A program made the position numbers and the translations under genes. A model generated the notes under the pieces. It was given only the letters and a program-made list of their open reading frames with translations. It searched no databases and was not told the origin of the DNA. Shown here in pieces: positions 1 through 22,079 of a stretch of DNA of 64,000 nucleotides (position 1 is its first letter; each line of letters begins with the position of its first letter). This DNA comes from Strigops habroptila (taxonomy: Eukaryota > Chordata > Aves > Psittaciformes > Psittacidae), in assembly GCF_004027225.2 (NCBI RefSeq), contig NW_022651110.1, forward strand, positions 124,001 to 188,000. The letters are read 5' to 3'.

Positions 1-153
1 TGGGGTTATTTCATGCTGAGAACTGGGGGACAAAGCCCCGGCACAGGAGGGCTCTAAATCATAGAATCATAGAATCATAGAATCGTAAGGGTTGGAAAGG
101 ACCTTAAGATCATCTAGTTCCAACCCCCCTGCCATGGGCAGGGACACCTTGCC

Positions 154-3060
154 CTAAACCATGTGGCTCAAGGCTCTGTCCAACCTGGCCTTGAACACCG
201 CCAGGGATGGAGCATCCACAACCTCCCTGGGCAACCCATTCCAGTGCTTCACCACCCTCACTGTAAAGAACTTCTTCCTTATATCTAATCTAAACTTCCT
301 CTGTTTAAGTTTGAACCCATTACCCCTTGTCCTACCACTACAGTCCCTAAGGAAGAGTCCCTCCCCAGCATCCTTGTAGACCCCCTTCAGATACTGGAAG
401 GCTGCTATGAGGTCACCACGCAGCCTTCTCTTCTCCAGGCTGAACAGCCCCAACTTTCTCAGCCTGTCTTCATATGGGAGGTGCTCCAGCCCTCTTATCA
501 TCCTCATGGCCCTCCTCTGGACTCGCTCCAACAGCTCCATGTCCTTTTTATGTTGAGGACACCAGAACTGTACGCAGTACTCCAAGTGGGGTCTCACAAG
601 AGCAGAGTAGAGGGGCAGGATCACCTCCTTCGACCTGCTGGCCACGCTTCTTTTGATGCAGCCCAGGATACGGTTGGCTTTCTGGGCTGCAAGCGCACAC
701 TGCCGGCTCATGTTAAGCTTCTCGTCAACCAACACCCCCAAGTCCTTTTCTGCAGGGCTGCTCTGAATCTCTTCTCTGCCCAGCCTGTAGCAGTGCCTGG
801 GGTTGCCCCGACCCAGATGTAGGACCTTGCACTTGCCTTGGTTAAACTTCATAAGGTTGGCATCGGCCCACCTCACAAGCGTGTCAAGGTCCCTCTGGAT
901 GGCATCCCTTCCCTCCAGCGTATCAACCGAACCACACAGCTTGGTGTCATCGGCAAACTTGCTGAGGGCGCACTCAATCCCACTGTCCATGTCACCGACA
1001 AAGATGTTGAACAGGACCGGTCCCAACACCGATCCCTGAGGGACACCACTCGTTACAGGTTTCCAACTGGACATCGAGCCATTTACCACAACTCTTTGCG
1101 TGCGGCCATCGAGCCAGTTTTTTATCCACCGAGTGGTCCATCTATCAAATTGATGTCTCTCCAATTTAGAGACAAGGATGTCATGTGGGACAGTGTCGAA
1201 TGCTTTGCACAAGTCCAGGTAGATGACATCAACTGCTCTGCCGCTGTCCATCAGTTCCGTGGCTCCATCATAGAAGGCCACCAAATTGGTCAGGCAGGAT
1301 TTCCCCTTAGTGAAGCCATGTTGGCTGTCACCAACCACCTCGTTGTTTTTCATGTGCCTTAGCATGTTTTCCAGGAGAAACTGTTCCAAGATTTTGCCAG
1401 GCACAGAGGTGAGGCTGACTGGTCTGTAGTTCCCCGGGTCTTCCACCTTCCCCTTCTTGAAAATGGGGGTTATATTACCCTTCTTCCAGTCATCGGGAAC
1501 TTCACCTGACTGCCAGGATTTTTCGAATATGATGGACAGTGGCTTAGCAACTTCATTCGCCAGCTCCTTCAGGACCCGTGGATGGATTTCATCAGGTCCC
1601 ATGGACTTGTGCACGTTCAGGTTCTCAAGATGGTCTCGAACCTGATCCTCTCCTACAGTGGGCCTAAGGTCTTCGTTCTCACAGTCCCTGCATTTGCTTT
1701 CCAAGACTTGGGTTGTGTGGTCAGAGCATTTGCTGGTGAAGACTGAGGCAAAGAAGTCATTAAGAACCTCAGCCTTCTCCAAATCCATGGTAGCCAGTTC
1801 TCCTGATAGCTTCTGGAGAGGGCCTACATTGTCCCTAGCCTGTCTTTTATTTGCTACGTATCTATAGAATCCTTTCCTGTTATCTTTTACATCCCTTGCC
1901 AAACTTAATTCTAGCTGGGCCTTAGCTTTCCTAACCTGGTCCCTAGCTTCTCGGGCAATGTTCCTGTATTCTTCCCAGGCCGCCTGTCCTCGCTTCCACC
2001 TTCTATAAGCTTCTTTTTTCCCTCTAAGTTTCCTCAGCAGCTCCTTGTCCATCCATGGAGGTCTCCTGGCCCTCCTGCTGCACTTTCTTCTAGTCGGGAT
2101 GCAACACTCTTGAGCACGTAGCAGGTGATCCTTGAATACCAACCAGCAGTCTTGGGCCCCCCTGCCCTCTAGGACTGTATCCCATGAAACCTTACTAAGG
2201 AGGTTCCTGAAGAGGCCAAAGTCTGCTTTCTTGAAGTCCAGGGCAGTGAGCTTGCTGCACGCTCTTCTCACCGTCCTGAGGATCTCAAACTCAACCATCT
2301 CGTGATCACTAGAGCCAAGGCTGCCCTGGAGCGTTACATTTCCAACCAGTCCCTCCCTGTTGGTGAGCAAAAGGTCCAGCATGGCACCTCTCCTCGTCGG
2401 CTCCTCTACTGCTTGAAAGAGGAAGTTGTCTTCCACACAATCGAGGAACCTCCTGGATTGCTTGTGCCGGGCCGTACCGTCCCTCCAACAGATGTCAGGA
2501 TGGTTGAAGTCCCCCATGAGGACCAGGGCCTGCGAGCGTGAGGCTGCTCCTATCTGTCTGTAGAGCGCTTCATCCACAGAGTCCTCTTGATCAGGCGGCC
2601 TGTAACAGATCCCCACCGTAATGTCCCCTGTTGCTGTTTTCCCTTTGATCCTGACCCACAAACACTCTGTTACCTCATCACCCGTCCCCAGACAGAGTTC
2701 CATACTCTCTAGCCTATCACTGACATAGATAGCAACGCCCCCTCCCCGTCTGCCTGGCCTGTCTTTTCTAAACAGCCTGTAACCTTCCATTCCAACATTC
2801 CAGTCATAGGAGCCATCCCACCATGTTTCTGTGATACCAATGACATCATATTCCCGTAGCCTTGCACACATCTCTAATTCCTCTTGCTTGTTCCCCATAC
2901 TACGGGCGTTTGTATAGAGGCACCTTAGCCGAGCTCCAAATGAAGCCGACTCAATGGCTGGGGCAGCTGGAACATCTCTACATCGCTCCAAGCACTTATT
3001 ACAGGTGCTGGCAACTGACCAGGAATGTTGGGATGGATCAATGCTCCCCTCCCCCAACAC
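154..3060 (-). CDS. CR1 ORF2 polyprotein: AP endonuclease and reverse transcriptase
   Basis: An open frame of 968 codons without any stop, close to the usual CR1 ORF2 length. Residues about 45-258 are an exonuclease-endonuclease-phosphatase domain with the expected blocks: LYTNARSM near 48, GITETWW near 75, [10 protein letters not shown] near 181 and [10 protein letters not shown] near 249. The reverse transcriptase follows, with NYRPVSL near 544, [12 protein letters not shown] near 616, [11 protein letters not shown] near 671 and the catalytic FADD at 702-705. The C-terminus matches the short CR1 copies elsewhere in the window. One oddity is that the frame opens with GTG, not ATG. The ORF1 stop is followed at once by an ATG (TAGATG) in another frame, and the first in-frame ATG (residue 55, position 2898) lies inside the endonuclease. 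The true start may therefore be by reinitiation or may be damaged. Confidence 0.92.
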   Translation of the reverse strand: MLGEGSIDPSQHSWSVASTCNKCLERCRDVPAAPAIESASFGARLRCLYTNARSMGNKQEELEMCARLREYDVIGITETWWDGSYDWNVGMEGYRLFRKDRPGRRGGGVAIYVSDRLESMELCLGTGDEVTECLWVRIKGKTATGDITVGICYRPPDQEDSVDEALYRQIGAASRSQALVLMGDFNHPDICWRDGTARHKQSRRFLDCVEDNFLFQAVEEPTRRGAMLDLLLTNREGLVGNVTLQGSLGSSDHEMVEFEILRTVRRACSKLTALDFKKADFGLFRNLLSKVSWDTVLEGRGAQDCWLVFKDHLLRAQECCIPTRRKCSRRARRPPWMDKELLRKLRGKKEAYRRWKRGQAAWEEYRNIAREARDQVRKAKAQLELSLARDVKDNRKGFYRYVANKRQARDNVGPLQKLSGELATMDLEKAEVLNDFFASVFTSKCSDHTTQVLESKCRDCENEDLRPTVGEDQVRDHLENLNVHKSMGPDEIHPRVLKELANEVAKPLSIIFEKSWQSGEVPDDWKKGNITPIFKKGKVEDPGNYRPVSLTSVPGKILEQFLLENMLRHMKNNEVVGDSQHGFTKGKSCLTNLVAFYDGATELMDSGRAVDVIYLDLCKAFDTVPHDILVSKLERHQFDRWTTRWIKNWLDGRTQRVVVNGSMSSWKPVTSGVPQGSVLGPVLFNIFVGDMDSGIECALSKFADDTKLCGSVDTLEGRDAIQRDLDTLVRWADANLMKFNQGKCKVLHLGRGNPRHCYRLGREEIQSSPAEKDLGVLVDEKLNMSRQCALAAQKANRILGCIKRSVASRSKEVILPLYSALVRPHLEYCVQFWCPQHKKDMELLERVQRRAMRMIRGLEHLPYEDRLRKLGLFSLEKRRLRGDLIAAFQYLKGVYKDAGEGLFLRDCSGRTRGNGFKLKQRKFRLDIRKKFFTVRVVKHWNGLPREVVDAPSLAVFKARLDRALSHMV

Positions 3061-3062
3061 AT

Positions 3063-3829
3063 CTAGTTTAAAGCTTTCCTGACCAGCCTGGCAAGCCTCC
3101 TACCAAAACAGCTCTTCCCCTTCTTTGTCAGACCAGCTCCACCAGCCTCCAGTAGATCTGGCCTCCCAAATGGAGCCCCATGTTCTAAATAGCCAAACCC
3201 CTGACTATGGCACCAGCTTTCTAACCATTTATTAACCTGCCAGACACGCCTAGCTTTTTTAAGGTCCTCCCCTTTGCCCTGGAGAATCGATGAAAAAACT
3301 ATCTGAGCTCCAGAGCCCCTAACCACCTCTCCCAGGGCTCTGTAGTCCTTCTTAATGTCCTCCAGGCAACTGCTATCTATATCTCTAGCACCCACATGGA
3401 CCACTAGGAGGGGGTAATAGTCAGCAGGACTTACTAGAGCAGGCAGCCTCTCAGCAACATCCCTGATCCGAGCCCCCGGCAGGCAACACACCTCCGGCAG
3501 ATGGGTGCCTCTGTGCCTTTCAAAGTAGAGTCCCCTACTACTATGACCCTCTGCTTCTTCCTGGAGGCACCAGTAGCGATCCTCTTTACTGGTGCATCAG
3601 CAGGGTGCTCATTAGGTGTGGTGGGTGCTTTCTCATTAGCCTCCTGCAGAACCGCGAAGCGGTTCTGGGTGGGGACATCAGACTTAGGAGGAAGCCCCTT
3701 GTCGTTAATTGTCCTCTTCCTCCTTTTTTTGTTCGTTTTTCTCGTGACTAATTCCCAGCTTCCTGGGTTGCTGCCCTCCTTCTTTCCATTAACACTGCTG
3801 CTAATCCCATTCCTGCTGTTGGGAGCCAA
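3063..3829 (-). pseudogene. CR1 ORF1 C-terminal part, SGNH-esterase-like, frameshifted
   Basis: Two overlapping frames together cover the C-terminal half of CR1 ORF1. The upstream frame (3434-3829) has a lysine/arginine-rich stretch and then VIVVGDSTLKGTEAP, the GDS block of the SGNH hydrolase/esterase fold found in CR1 and L2 ORF1. The downstream frame (3063-3491) continues with CCLPGARIRDVAERLP and LLVVHVGARDI. The shift between them lies around 3440-3490, so this copy cannot make an intact ORF1. The family's usual DGIH active-site block near the end reads GGAG here, so the catalytic Asp/His also look lost. The stop codon abuts ORF2. Family assignment is from recognition of these blocks. 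Confidence 0.8.
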
Positions 3830-4497
3830 AGAAACCCAGGAAAAGCAGCTAAAAACTTGCTCTTCCCATCTGCAATCCCAGGCAGTGGAATGGAGCTGGT
3901 TAAGGAGGATTCAGAGGGTACCAAAGCCAGAGCCATCACGATGGGGACACCATCATGAGCAAACCCAGCAGAGAGCAGCTGGAAGTGGGTTGGGAACAAG
4001 GAGCACTGAGAAAGGTGACTATGGAGAAGATGGGAACAGCATGGGAAGGAGGCAGGGAGAGGGAATGGGGAGAGACTTGCGTTAGGATTCGGCTCTGTCC
4101 ATCCACCCCTCTGCTCTGTGCCCACCCATAGGAGAACAGCTCAATAGGAGGAGGACAAAGCTGGGGGGAGAGGAGGATGAAAGAGGAGAGATTGGGATGG
4201 GACCTTTGGAAATTCCCTGGGAATTCCTAGTAAGTTGGCATAATAAATAAGCACAAAGCAGCAAAGGATTTCGACCCCCTTCATCGAGGCAAACCCTGCT
4301 GAGGGTTTGCACAAAGCAAGGAGAGAAGGGAATTCTCCACCAACCAACCATCTGGAGGTGCTGGGTAAGGAAGAATGGACCGTGATTCCCAAACCTGGGA
4401 CCTGGTGCCTTCTCCTCCAAAAGCAACTCTTTTCTCCACTCCTGCCTCTCAAATATAGCTATCTCCAAGAGCAACCAGTTCTAGTTGATGTTCCTGC

Positions 4498-4568
4498 TCA
4501 TTGCATTGGGGCTTGGGCTAGAAGACCTTTAAAGGTCCCTTCCAATCCAACCCATTGGATGAGCCTAA
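4498..4568 (+). mobile_element. CR1 3'-end fragment, degraded
   Basis: The stretch 'gacctttaaaggtcccttccaatccaaccca' matches the last part of CR1, just upstream of the tail, in the plus sense. The tail itself is not recognisable. Confidence 0.55.
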
Positions 4569-4649
4569 GAGAAAACACCTCCTTAGACAACAGCTCTCCC
4601 TGCCAAGAGGAGATGTGAGGAAGCAGAAGCTTCATAAGCAATGTTACTC

Positions 4650-4725
4650 TTCATAGGATGATAGAATGGGTTGGGTTGGAAGAGACCTTGAAGATCATCC
4701 AGTTCCAACAGCCTTGTCATGGAGC
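4650..4725 (-). mobile_element. CR1 3'-end fragment
   Basis: It begins with a decayed tail (gatgatagaatgg) followed by the reverse complement of the CR1 3' end (ttgggttggaagagaccttgaagatcatcc). It is about 75 bp and 5'-truncated. It sits close to the oppositely oriented fragment at 4498-4568. Confidence 0.75.
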
Positions 4726-5462
4726 CCCAAATCCATGTCCCATATCCAAATCCAAGTCAACTGAGGGATGTACAGAGAAAGAACCTCAGAACGTTTTCGT
4801 CCCATCTACCCATTATGGTGGTCAATACAAGCAGATCATGGACCACACCAAGGGCCCAACTTGAAACCAGACCTTTGGCACTGCTGAGGACCATTCAATC
4901 CACACTAAGGCAGGGGACAGGCAAAGCCACCCACCCAGACCCCAACCCATCCTGCTTTGCACACCCAGGAGCTCATCCCGATGGAGCCAGCGGCTCATTC
5001 TGCATGAGCAACACATTCCCTGGAAGCAATAAAAGCCCCTCAGGTCATTAGTATGGAAATGTATTCCCGGCTCCACGGCAGCGGGATGTTGGCGCAGCTT
5101 GGAAGCAGCTTGTCGGGTTTTGCTTCTCAATGTGTGGACATTAAAGCCTCCCATTACAATGGGGATGATTTCTTCCCTTCTGATGAATAGCCTGCCATAA
5201 ATAGACTCTGATTAATTGCGTCTGCACTCGGGAGCGCTGGGAATGCAGCACTGGCTGCTATGGATGGGGATAATGGTCATCAGCTGCCTTGGAGAGCCAT
5301 TGAGCAAGAGAGGGCTCGGCTCTGCTGTGGAGCCAGGTGATGTTTCAAGTCCTTGCACCAGGCAGAGTCACCCACAGAAGTGCAGGCAGCTCTTTCCTAT
5401 CTGTCACCTCTGGCCAGTGGGAAGCAGAGATGGGTCAAGCATCCCAACGGGAACCATGGGGT

Positions 5463-5835
5463 TAGAATCACAGACAGTCATGGAATGGGTTGGGTTGAAG
5501 GGACCCCAAAGCTCACTCAGCTCCAAACCCCTGCCAGAGGCAGGGACACCTTCCACTTGAGCAGGTTGCTCCAAGCCCCTGTGTCCAACCTGGCCTTGAA
5601 CACTGCCAGGGATGGGGCAACCAAACCTTCTCCATTCAACCCATTCCAGTGTCCCACCACCCTCACAGGGAAGAACTTCTGCCTAAGAGCTCATCTTCAT
5701 CTCCCCTCTGGCAGGTTAAAGCCATTCCCCCTTGTCCTGTCCCTACATTCCTTGTCCAAAGCCCCTCTCCAGCTTTCTTGCAGCCCCTTTAGGCACTGGG
5801 AGCTGCTCCAAGGCATAGATACCCTTGAGCATCCC
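5463..5835 (-). mobile_element. CR1 3' fragment
   Basis: A tail remnant near 5463, then the CR1 3' end on the minus strand, with the usual 'ccagggatgg' and 'gggaagaactt' blocks and the region coding for the ORF2 C-terminus. About 370 bp remain. Confidence 0.85.
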
Positions 5836-5939
5836 ATCCTCATGATGCCCAAGTGCTGCAAGCAAATCCCCCTAGCCCTTCCTAGAGCTGCACAGAATAT
5901 TTACATAATATATTCACATGAAAATAGAATAAATGGAAT

Positions 5940-6078
5940 TATATCTATCCCTGGCAGTGTTCAAGGCCAGGCTGAAGCAACACAGGCTAGTTGAAAGTGT
6001 CCCTGACTGTGGCAAGGGGTTGGAACCGGATGGGCTTTAAGGTCCCTTCCAACCCAAACCATACCAGGATTCTATATA
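5940..6078 (+). mobile_element. CR1 3'-end fragment
   Basis: Plus-sense CR1 3' end from 'ccctggcagtgttcaaggcc' to 'aaccataccaggattctata'. Its end runs directly into a TG/TA microsatellite, which may have grown from the tail. Confidence 0.85.
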
Positions 6079-6079
6079 A

Positions 6080-6122
6080 TAAATATATGTGTGTGTGTGT
6101 GTATATATATATATATACACGC
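6080..6122. repeat. TG/TA dinucleotide microsatellite
   Basis: A run of (TG)n followed by (TA)n and ACAC, immediately after the tail of a plus-strand CR1 fragment. It is likely to be length-polymorphic. Confidence 0.9.
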
Positions 6123-6902
6123 ACACCCCCCAAAGCTGCTGAGCCCCCCCCAAGTGCAGACAGGGCAGGCAATGCCACACAGGTCTCTGTAGGTCCCCTC
6201 AGCTCTCCACAGCAGCAGCAGCAGCCGCAGGGATGCTCAGGGAGTTGTCATGGAAACCCCGGAGCCCTGGGATGCAGCTGAGCATCAGTGAGGGCTACAT
6301 CAGAGCCGGATGGTGCAGGCAGGTGACGGCAGCTCCCTGCCAGGCTGTGCTGGGTGGTAACAGGGCTCGGAGGGCAGTGTCCTTCTGGCCCCTTTTCCAG
6401 ACTTGGGAAAGCCATTCCTCATCCACCCCTTTATTCAATCCCTGCTTGTCAAGGGGGGTAATTTTATGGATTTGCTTATTTGTAACTTCCCACATCCCTG
6501 GGAAGCTGGGCCAGGAAAATGCTGATGGTACCAGAGCAGGACACCCATAGGGCTGTAACCCACAGCACGGAACGGGGACACAAACATATGGAAAGGAGAA
6601 ATGGGATTTTCCAGGTCTACTGGCTGAGTGTAGACAAAAGAGGCCTCAGAGGCTAAAGCATGTAAGTAAACTATGGCAAGACAGCTCTTGCTGCCAGGAC
6701 ATCCCTGATACAACCCTGGGGTGTCCAAACCATCACTTGCACTTCATTTGGGGGAGGCAAACTGCGGAGAAATGGATTTCCAATGGGAGATGGAATGTGG
6801 ATGTGGATGTAGATGCAAACAGCCCTGGATGCTGCCTGCATCCAAGAGCTGGGAAGCTCATATGGGCAGAAATCAGCGCTGAAATCAGAGTCTGGCTCTG
6901 GG

Positions 6903-7042
6903 GCTTAAGGGCAGGTTGGACGGGGCTTGGAGCAACCTGGGCTAGTGGAAGGTGTCTCTGTCCATGGCAGGGGGTTGGAACTGGGTGAGCTTTAAGGTCC
7001 CTTCCAACCCAAACCAGTCTATGACATGATTCTATGATTTCA
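6903..7042 (+). mobile_element. CR1 3'-end fragment
   Basis: Plus-sense CR1 end: 'aagggcaggttggacggggcttggagcaacc' through 'aaaccagtctatgacatgattctatgat'. Confidence 0.88.
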
Positions 7043-7649
7043 CACCAGGCTGGAGACATCTCCAACCTCCCCCCCAGTAAAGAACCCCATAAAGATCCCT
7101 CCCAGTGTGTTTTTCCAATGGGATGGATTTGGAACTGTCTGTCTGAAGGCTGAATGGGCCAACTGAAGCCCTTAAACCCAGGCACTGCTTGGTTCAGTGA
7201 TAAGGGGCTGAACTCCGGCTTCAGACATTCTGCAGCTCCCGTCATTTGGAATGTGCAGAGCAAGTGGGGATTAACAATTACAGACGGTGCTTGACGGAAA
7301 AAAAAGCCAACATCCCATCAGGAAAAACGTGCTGGAAGCTGGAAACACTTATAACTTCCCCATCTCAACCCATGCTGCAGAGAGGAAGAAGGCTGGGTAC
7401 CTCCAGGCAAGTCCTGCATCCAAGTGCTGATCCCTGCTGATGCTTCGCCTGCCACGGCTGGCTCGCTTCCAGCAGGGAATTTGGAGCAGGTCCCATCAGG
7501 GACAGGGACCAGCAGAGCCCAGCTGGTGTCTGTGCCCAGCATCCACCTGCTGGAAGAAGAAGTTTTAACTCAGTACCTGATTCCTTCCTTCCCTCTGGCA
7601 CCAGCAGCCGGAAGCGCCTGGATCTGCTCCGCAAGAACCATGTGGGTTC

Positions 7650-7928
7650 ATCAGGGGCTGGATGATAGGACAAGAGGTGATGGGTTTAAACTGAAACAGG
7701 GAAGGTTTAGGTTGGGTATAAGGAAGAAATTCTTCCCCATGAGGGTGGTGGGACACTGGGATGGGTTGAATGGAGAAGGTTTGGATGCCCCATCCCTGGC
7801 AGTGTTCAAGGATGGGTTGGACGGGGCTTGGAGCAACCTCCTCTAGTGGCAGGTGTCCCTGCCTGTGGCAGGGGGTTGGAGCTGGCTTTGAGGTCCCTTC
7901 CAACCCAACCCATTCCATAACCCTACGA
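7650..7928 (+). mobile_element. CR1 3' fragment
   Basis: Plus-sense CR1 beginning near 'ggacaagaggtgatgggtttaaactg' (ORF2 C-terminal coding region) and running to the degraded tail 'cattccataaccctacgat'. Confidence 0.9.
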
Positions 7929-8144
7929 TAAGCCACAAGCCAGGCTCACCTGAGCTTCCAGATGAAGAGGGAAAGGTGGGAGCAGCAATGGAGGGGACAA
8001 GGAGCTGAAGCAAAGGCTAACGGAGCCTTTGCCACCTTTCAATGTTCTTTGAGCCCTTTCACGGCAATAAATAGGAGCTGGTGCTGGTGAACATGAATAA
8101 ATGATGCTCCCCCATCCATTATAGAGCTGCAGGAGGCATGCAGC

Positions 8145-8352
8145 ATCCCAGGGAAATGAGAAATTGGTGGGGGGAAATGGGAAATTGGGGGTGGAAAGTG
8201 GGAAATTGGGGGGGCAATGGGAAATTTGGGGAGAAAAGTGGGAAATTGGGGGGAAATGGGAAATTTGGGGAGAAAACTGGGAAATTTGGGGAGTGGAATA
8301 GGAAATTTGGGGGGAAGTGGGAAATTTGCGGGAAAGGTGGGAAACTGGTGGG
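8145..8352. repeat. GGGAAATTGGGG-type simple satellite
   Basis: About 200 bp of short variant units built on gggaaattgggg / gggaaatttggggag, roughly 12-20 bp each. The plus strand has almost no C. The open frames across it on both strands are a consequence of the repeat and not genes. The strong G/C strand skew with G-runs of four or more makes G-quadruplex formation possible. Confidence 0.9.
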
Positions 8353-9851
8353 GGGAAACAGGAGGAAGAAGCTTGCACAGAGCATCCCTAAAGCCTCCAG
8401 GCAAATCTCAGCCCCGCACCGCAGGGCTGCAGCAGCCCAGCCCCTTTCCAGCCAGGCCGATGCAGGGAATGCTGCCTCTTCTTTAAGCTGGGAATGCCTC
8501 AATATAATTAGCAGGAAAGCTCATTAGAGCCGAGCTAAATGCTCCAGCCTCGTCCTTGGAAGCTGCCAGCAGCTCGCTTGCCCAGACCAGGAATGAAACA
8601 CAAGAAGAGGGGGGAATCTCGTCAAATGGGATGCAGTTGATGATCAGATTAAGGATGTGTTTGCACAAGGATTGGACGCGAAGGACGGTCCCTGGGCAGA
8701 TGCCACGCTGAGAGAGAGGCAGCGGCACAAAATGGCCCTGCAGGGAGCAGGGCGGGGCTGGGAGATGCGGCGGCTCCTCTGGGTACCACAGCTCAAGAGC
8801 TACATCTAGAGGTGCAAAGGCATCCTCCGAGCCGACAACCGCGAGCATCTTCATGAGGACATCGCTCCTTCGTGGGGTATTAACAACGTGAGCAGCGTGT
8901 TCCTGCATCGGGGACAACCACAGCTCATGTCAAAGCATAGACTGGGGGGGTTGTCCCAGCGGAGAGTGCCTCAGCCCATGTCCAAGCAGGACATCCAGGC
9001 TCCGAGCCTCCCCAAAACTCCTTCTGCACCATCAGCTCTGTCAGGGTAAGTGATAAAAGGTTTTGATGCCAAAAGGGAGTGAGTGGTCAGCTGAAAATCA
9101 GGGATTAGTTGGGAAACTTCGCAGGGATTCTCATGGAATTGAAGTGACACCAGGAGAGGCGGAGCAGGCTTCCACGGAGGCCAAGACTGGGATGTACAAA
9201 TGGGATGTGGATGGGGAGAAGGAGCTGAAGGAGCAAGGAAGGCAGTAATAGGGATTAGATGAAGCCCCCCTCCCCTACAAACTGCATTCCCAGCAGAGAT
9301 CCCAAGTGCTCTCTTGGGACATCCATGGGTGAGGGATTGGCAGTGATTCATTGGGAGTGAAGGGAAAGAGACCCCACAATGCTCCCGAGGCATGGATGGG
9401 ACACAGGGGTCCTGACCTGGTCCAATTGCTTTGGTCCATGGAGCCCCCGAGGATGGACCCTCAGCCACGCAACTGCTGCTTCTTCATCTGCTCCTGCTCT
9501 GGTCTCTCATAGAGACCAGCTCCTGATCCCCAGGGATGCAACAGCCTCTTCCTCAGGCCCTGGAGAGAAACCAGGAGCAATCCCTTAAATGATCCTTCTG
9601 GAGAAGTGAAGGCTTCAAACAGGAGACAGTCAGAAGCAGTTAACATCAGGGTCACTGCCCCAGTGACGGAGTCCAAGGGTTGACACGTGTTTGGAGCCTG
9701 AAGACAGGGCTCCCTGCAGGAATGGGGCAAGACACAGCCGTGCTGCTCTGTGATTCCCCAGGGCACAGGGAAGGGACCTGGATCCAGGCCATGATGAAAC
9801 ACCAAGTCAGGTTATGGTATCACAGATGTCATATATCAGAGATGACAGAGG

Positions 9852-10195
9852 GGCAGCCACAGCTTCTCCCTTCAACCCATTCCAGTGTCCCACCACCCTC
9901 ACAGGGAAGAACTTCTGCCTAAGAGCTCATCTCAATCTCCCTTCTGGCAGGTTAAAGCCATTCCCCTTGGCCTGTCCCTCCATCCCTTGTCCAAAGCCCC
10001 TCTCCAGGTTTCCTGCAGCCCCTTTAGGCACTGGAGCTGCTCTAAGGTCTCCCCTTCAGCAGCCTTCTCTTCTCCAGGCTGACCCAGCCCAGCAGAGCCG
10101 CTCCAGCCTTCGCAGCATCTCCGTGGCCTCCTCTGGCCTTGCTCCAGCAGCTCCACGTCCCTCTTGTGCTGCTGCCCCAGAGCTGGATGCAAACA
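9852..10195 (-). mobile_element. CR1 fragment lacking its 3' tail
   Basis: Minus-sense CR1 from the 'ggggcagccacagcttctccc' block to the region coding ORF2 '[25 protein letters not shown]'-like sequence. The terminal ~100 bp and the tail are absent, so the 3' side has been lost or interrupted. Confidence 0.85.
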
Positions 10196-10439
10196 GAACC
10201 CAACAACAGAAGAGAATAAAGAATATTAACTTACAGCTGATAACAAACGTGGAGAAGCTTTTCTGTGAGCCACATCTCTACTGTAGGATTAAAACCACCC
10301 CAACCCCAGACAGCGAGAGCAAACCAAGCACATACTACAGAGGTTTTTGTTTGTTCTAATAGAAGCAACAAGACCTCTACCGGCAAAGGAGGAGAAATAA
10401 TCAACACCAGAGCTCTTCACATGTTTAATCGGAGAGGGC

Positions 10440-11529
10440 TTTATTTGCTGCTGAAGAGAACTGGAACTATACAGCTGGTTTGCACTGGACCAAAGCTGGG
10501 ATTTGATTTCATTCCATGTCTCCATGTTTATTGCGCTAACCAGAAGCAATGCAGTGTAACTGGAAAACAATGACTTACAGTGTTCAAACCACACGTGGAT
10601 GAAGAGGAGCTTGAGGAAAAAGAAAACAGCCTCCTAGCTACAACAGCAAATCCACACTACAGTCGCCCTACACCATGGCACCGTCGTGTCTACACACTGG
10701 AGTGACTTGAGGCTGGAAGGGGAAGCGCACAGCGTCCTACGTACCGCTACACAGCTCGGGCTGGCTACAGAGCCTCCTGCAGTGGCACCTACTGGCCTTT
10801 AGCCTCTCGTTTGTCATCAGAACCAAAAGGCAGCTTCAAGTTTTGAGAGTCAAAGCAATGGCAGGAGAGGGGAGAAAACCCGGTGCCACCGTGTGATGGG
10901 ACAGAGGGACCATCACCGAGGCTGCTGCACTGAGGCACCGAGGGACGGGTGTCCCCATGCTAAGTGGTGAGATCTTACACTCAATTTACAGATGGCTTTA
11001 GTCAATCAGTTCTACAAACCAACAGAGTGGGGCTGCCCAGCAAATCCCCATCCTCGTGGTTCAAAGGAGCTTGACCAAACGTGCAGAGGGTTGGGGAGCT
11101 CCTTCCGTCGTAGCACCACAGGTCAGGAGTCGGCCTCGCCAGCATCAGTGCAAGGAACACTCAGGGCAGATGTGGGAAGCACTGAGGTGGGACCTTTAGC
11201 ACTGACACCTCCTCGGCTTAGGAGCCACGTCAGTCTAACTCAAGCAGCTGTGGCATGCCAGGAATGTTGGGTTTAACATTCTGCTTATGAAAGATGCTGC
11301 TGTCTGATTCTGCTGGTGTTCTCACCCTTGGCTAACCATGCAGGGGAAACCCACCGTGTCCGGTGCCACAGAAGATACCGAGATATGAAATGAGCTTTTT
11401 ATTTGTTAAACTGGATATGAAGTTCCTTTGGGAGAGTGCAGGGTTGGAGTAGGTCGTGTTGTTGGTGGGGTTTTGGTTCATTTCCTTTCTTCCCCCTCAC
11501 CCTTTGCCTTCCTCCTGGCACAAGGCACT
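10440..11529 (-). other. PIN1: Probable PIN1 3' UTR with candidate poly(A) signals
   Basis: This is unique, repeat-free sequence directly downstream of the PIN1 stop. On the minus strand AATAAA occurs at 11398-11403, at 10527-10532 and at 10440-10445. The first would give a UTR of about 150 bases, the last about 1.1 kb. The sequence does not say which is used. Nothing else gene-like is seen here. Confidence 0.5.
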
Positions 11530-21763
<10,234 letters not shown>

Positions 21764-22079
21764 CTTCCCTCGGCTGCGCCTCCCGGCCCCACTGGTGAGG
21801 GGAGAAAGGGAGGGGCGGGACAAGCGTCCCGTTCTCTGCTCCCATTGGCCAGAGGGAAGGCAGCGCCCATGCTTTCCGCGCTGCTATTGGTGAAAGAGCT
21901 TGTCCGTCCGCCGGGAGGCCGCAGTGAGCCTGGACACGGGAGCGGACGGTGGCCGCGGGTGGACAAAAGAGAGCAGAGAGCGAAGGGAAACGGCAAAGCG
22001 GCGTTCCCAGTGCAGCGGCTCCCGGTGCCCCTCTCCCCCCCCCCGGAGCCACGCAACAACCAGAGACTAGAGAGACACA

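Larger units (their letters stand above)
58..3830 (-). mobile_element. Long CR1 LINE, 5'-truncated, with open ORF2
   Basis: CR1 (chicken repeat 1) non-LTR retrotransposon lying on the minus strand. The 3' end, at the left, carries about three tandem ATTCTATG units, the hallmark of bird CR1. Upstream of it are a complete-looking ORF2 (endonuclease plus reverse transcriptase) and the C-terminal part of ORF1. Homology to ORF1 stops near 3830, in the basic region before the esterase domain, so the zinc-knuckle/coiled-coil N-terminus is missing. This is the usual 5' truncation from incomplete reverse transcription. It is by far the longest and best preserved CR1 here; the others are mostly 60-900 bp 3' fragments. 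No target-site duplication was seen, as expected for CR1. The exact 5' boundary is uncertain by about 100 bp. Confidence 0.95.
3831..10400. other. Gene-poor stretch downstream of PIN1
   Basis: I found no exon with a recognisable product here. It holds scattered CR1 3' fragments (listed separately), a TG/TA microsatellite near 6085, a G-rich satellite at 8145-8350 and unique sequence. Open frames are short, unspliced and unlike known proteins; many are CR1 translations. An AT-rich patch at about 5080-5225 and another at about 8480-8560 look less random than their surroundings and could be conserved non-coding sequence, but that is only an impression. Confidence 0.6.

Noticed and set aside
8138-8527. 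Gly/Trp/Lys-rich and Pro/Phe-rich frames near 8.2 kb
   Set aside because: Translations of the GGGAAATTGGGG satellite.
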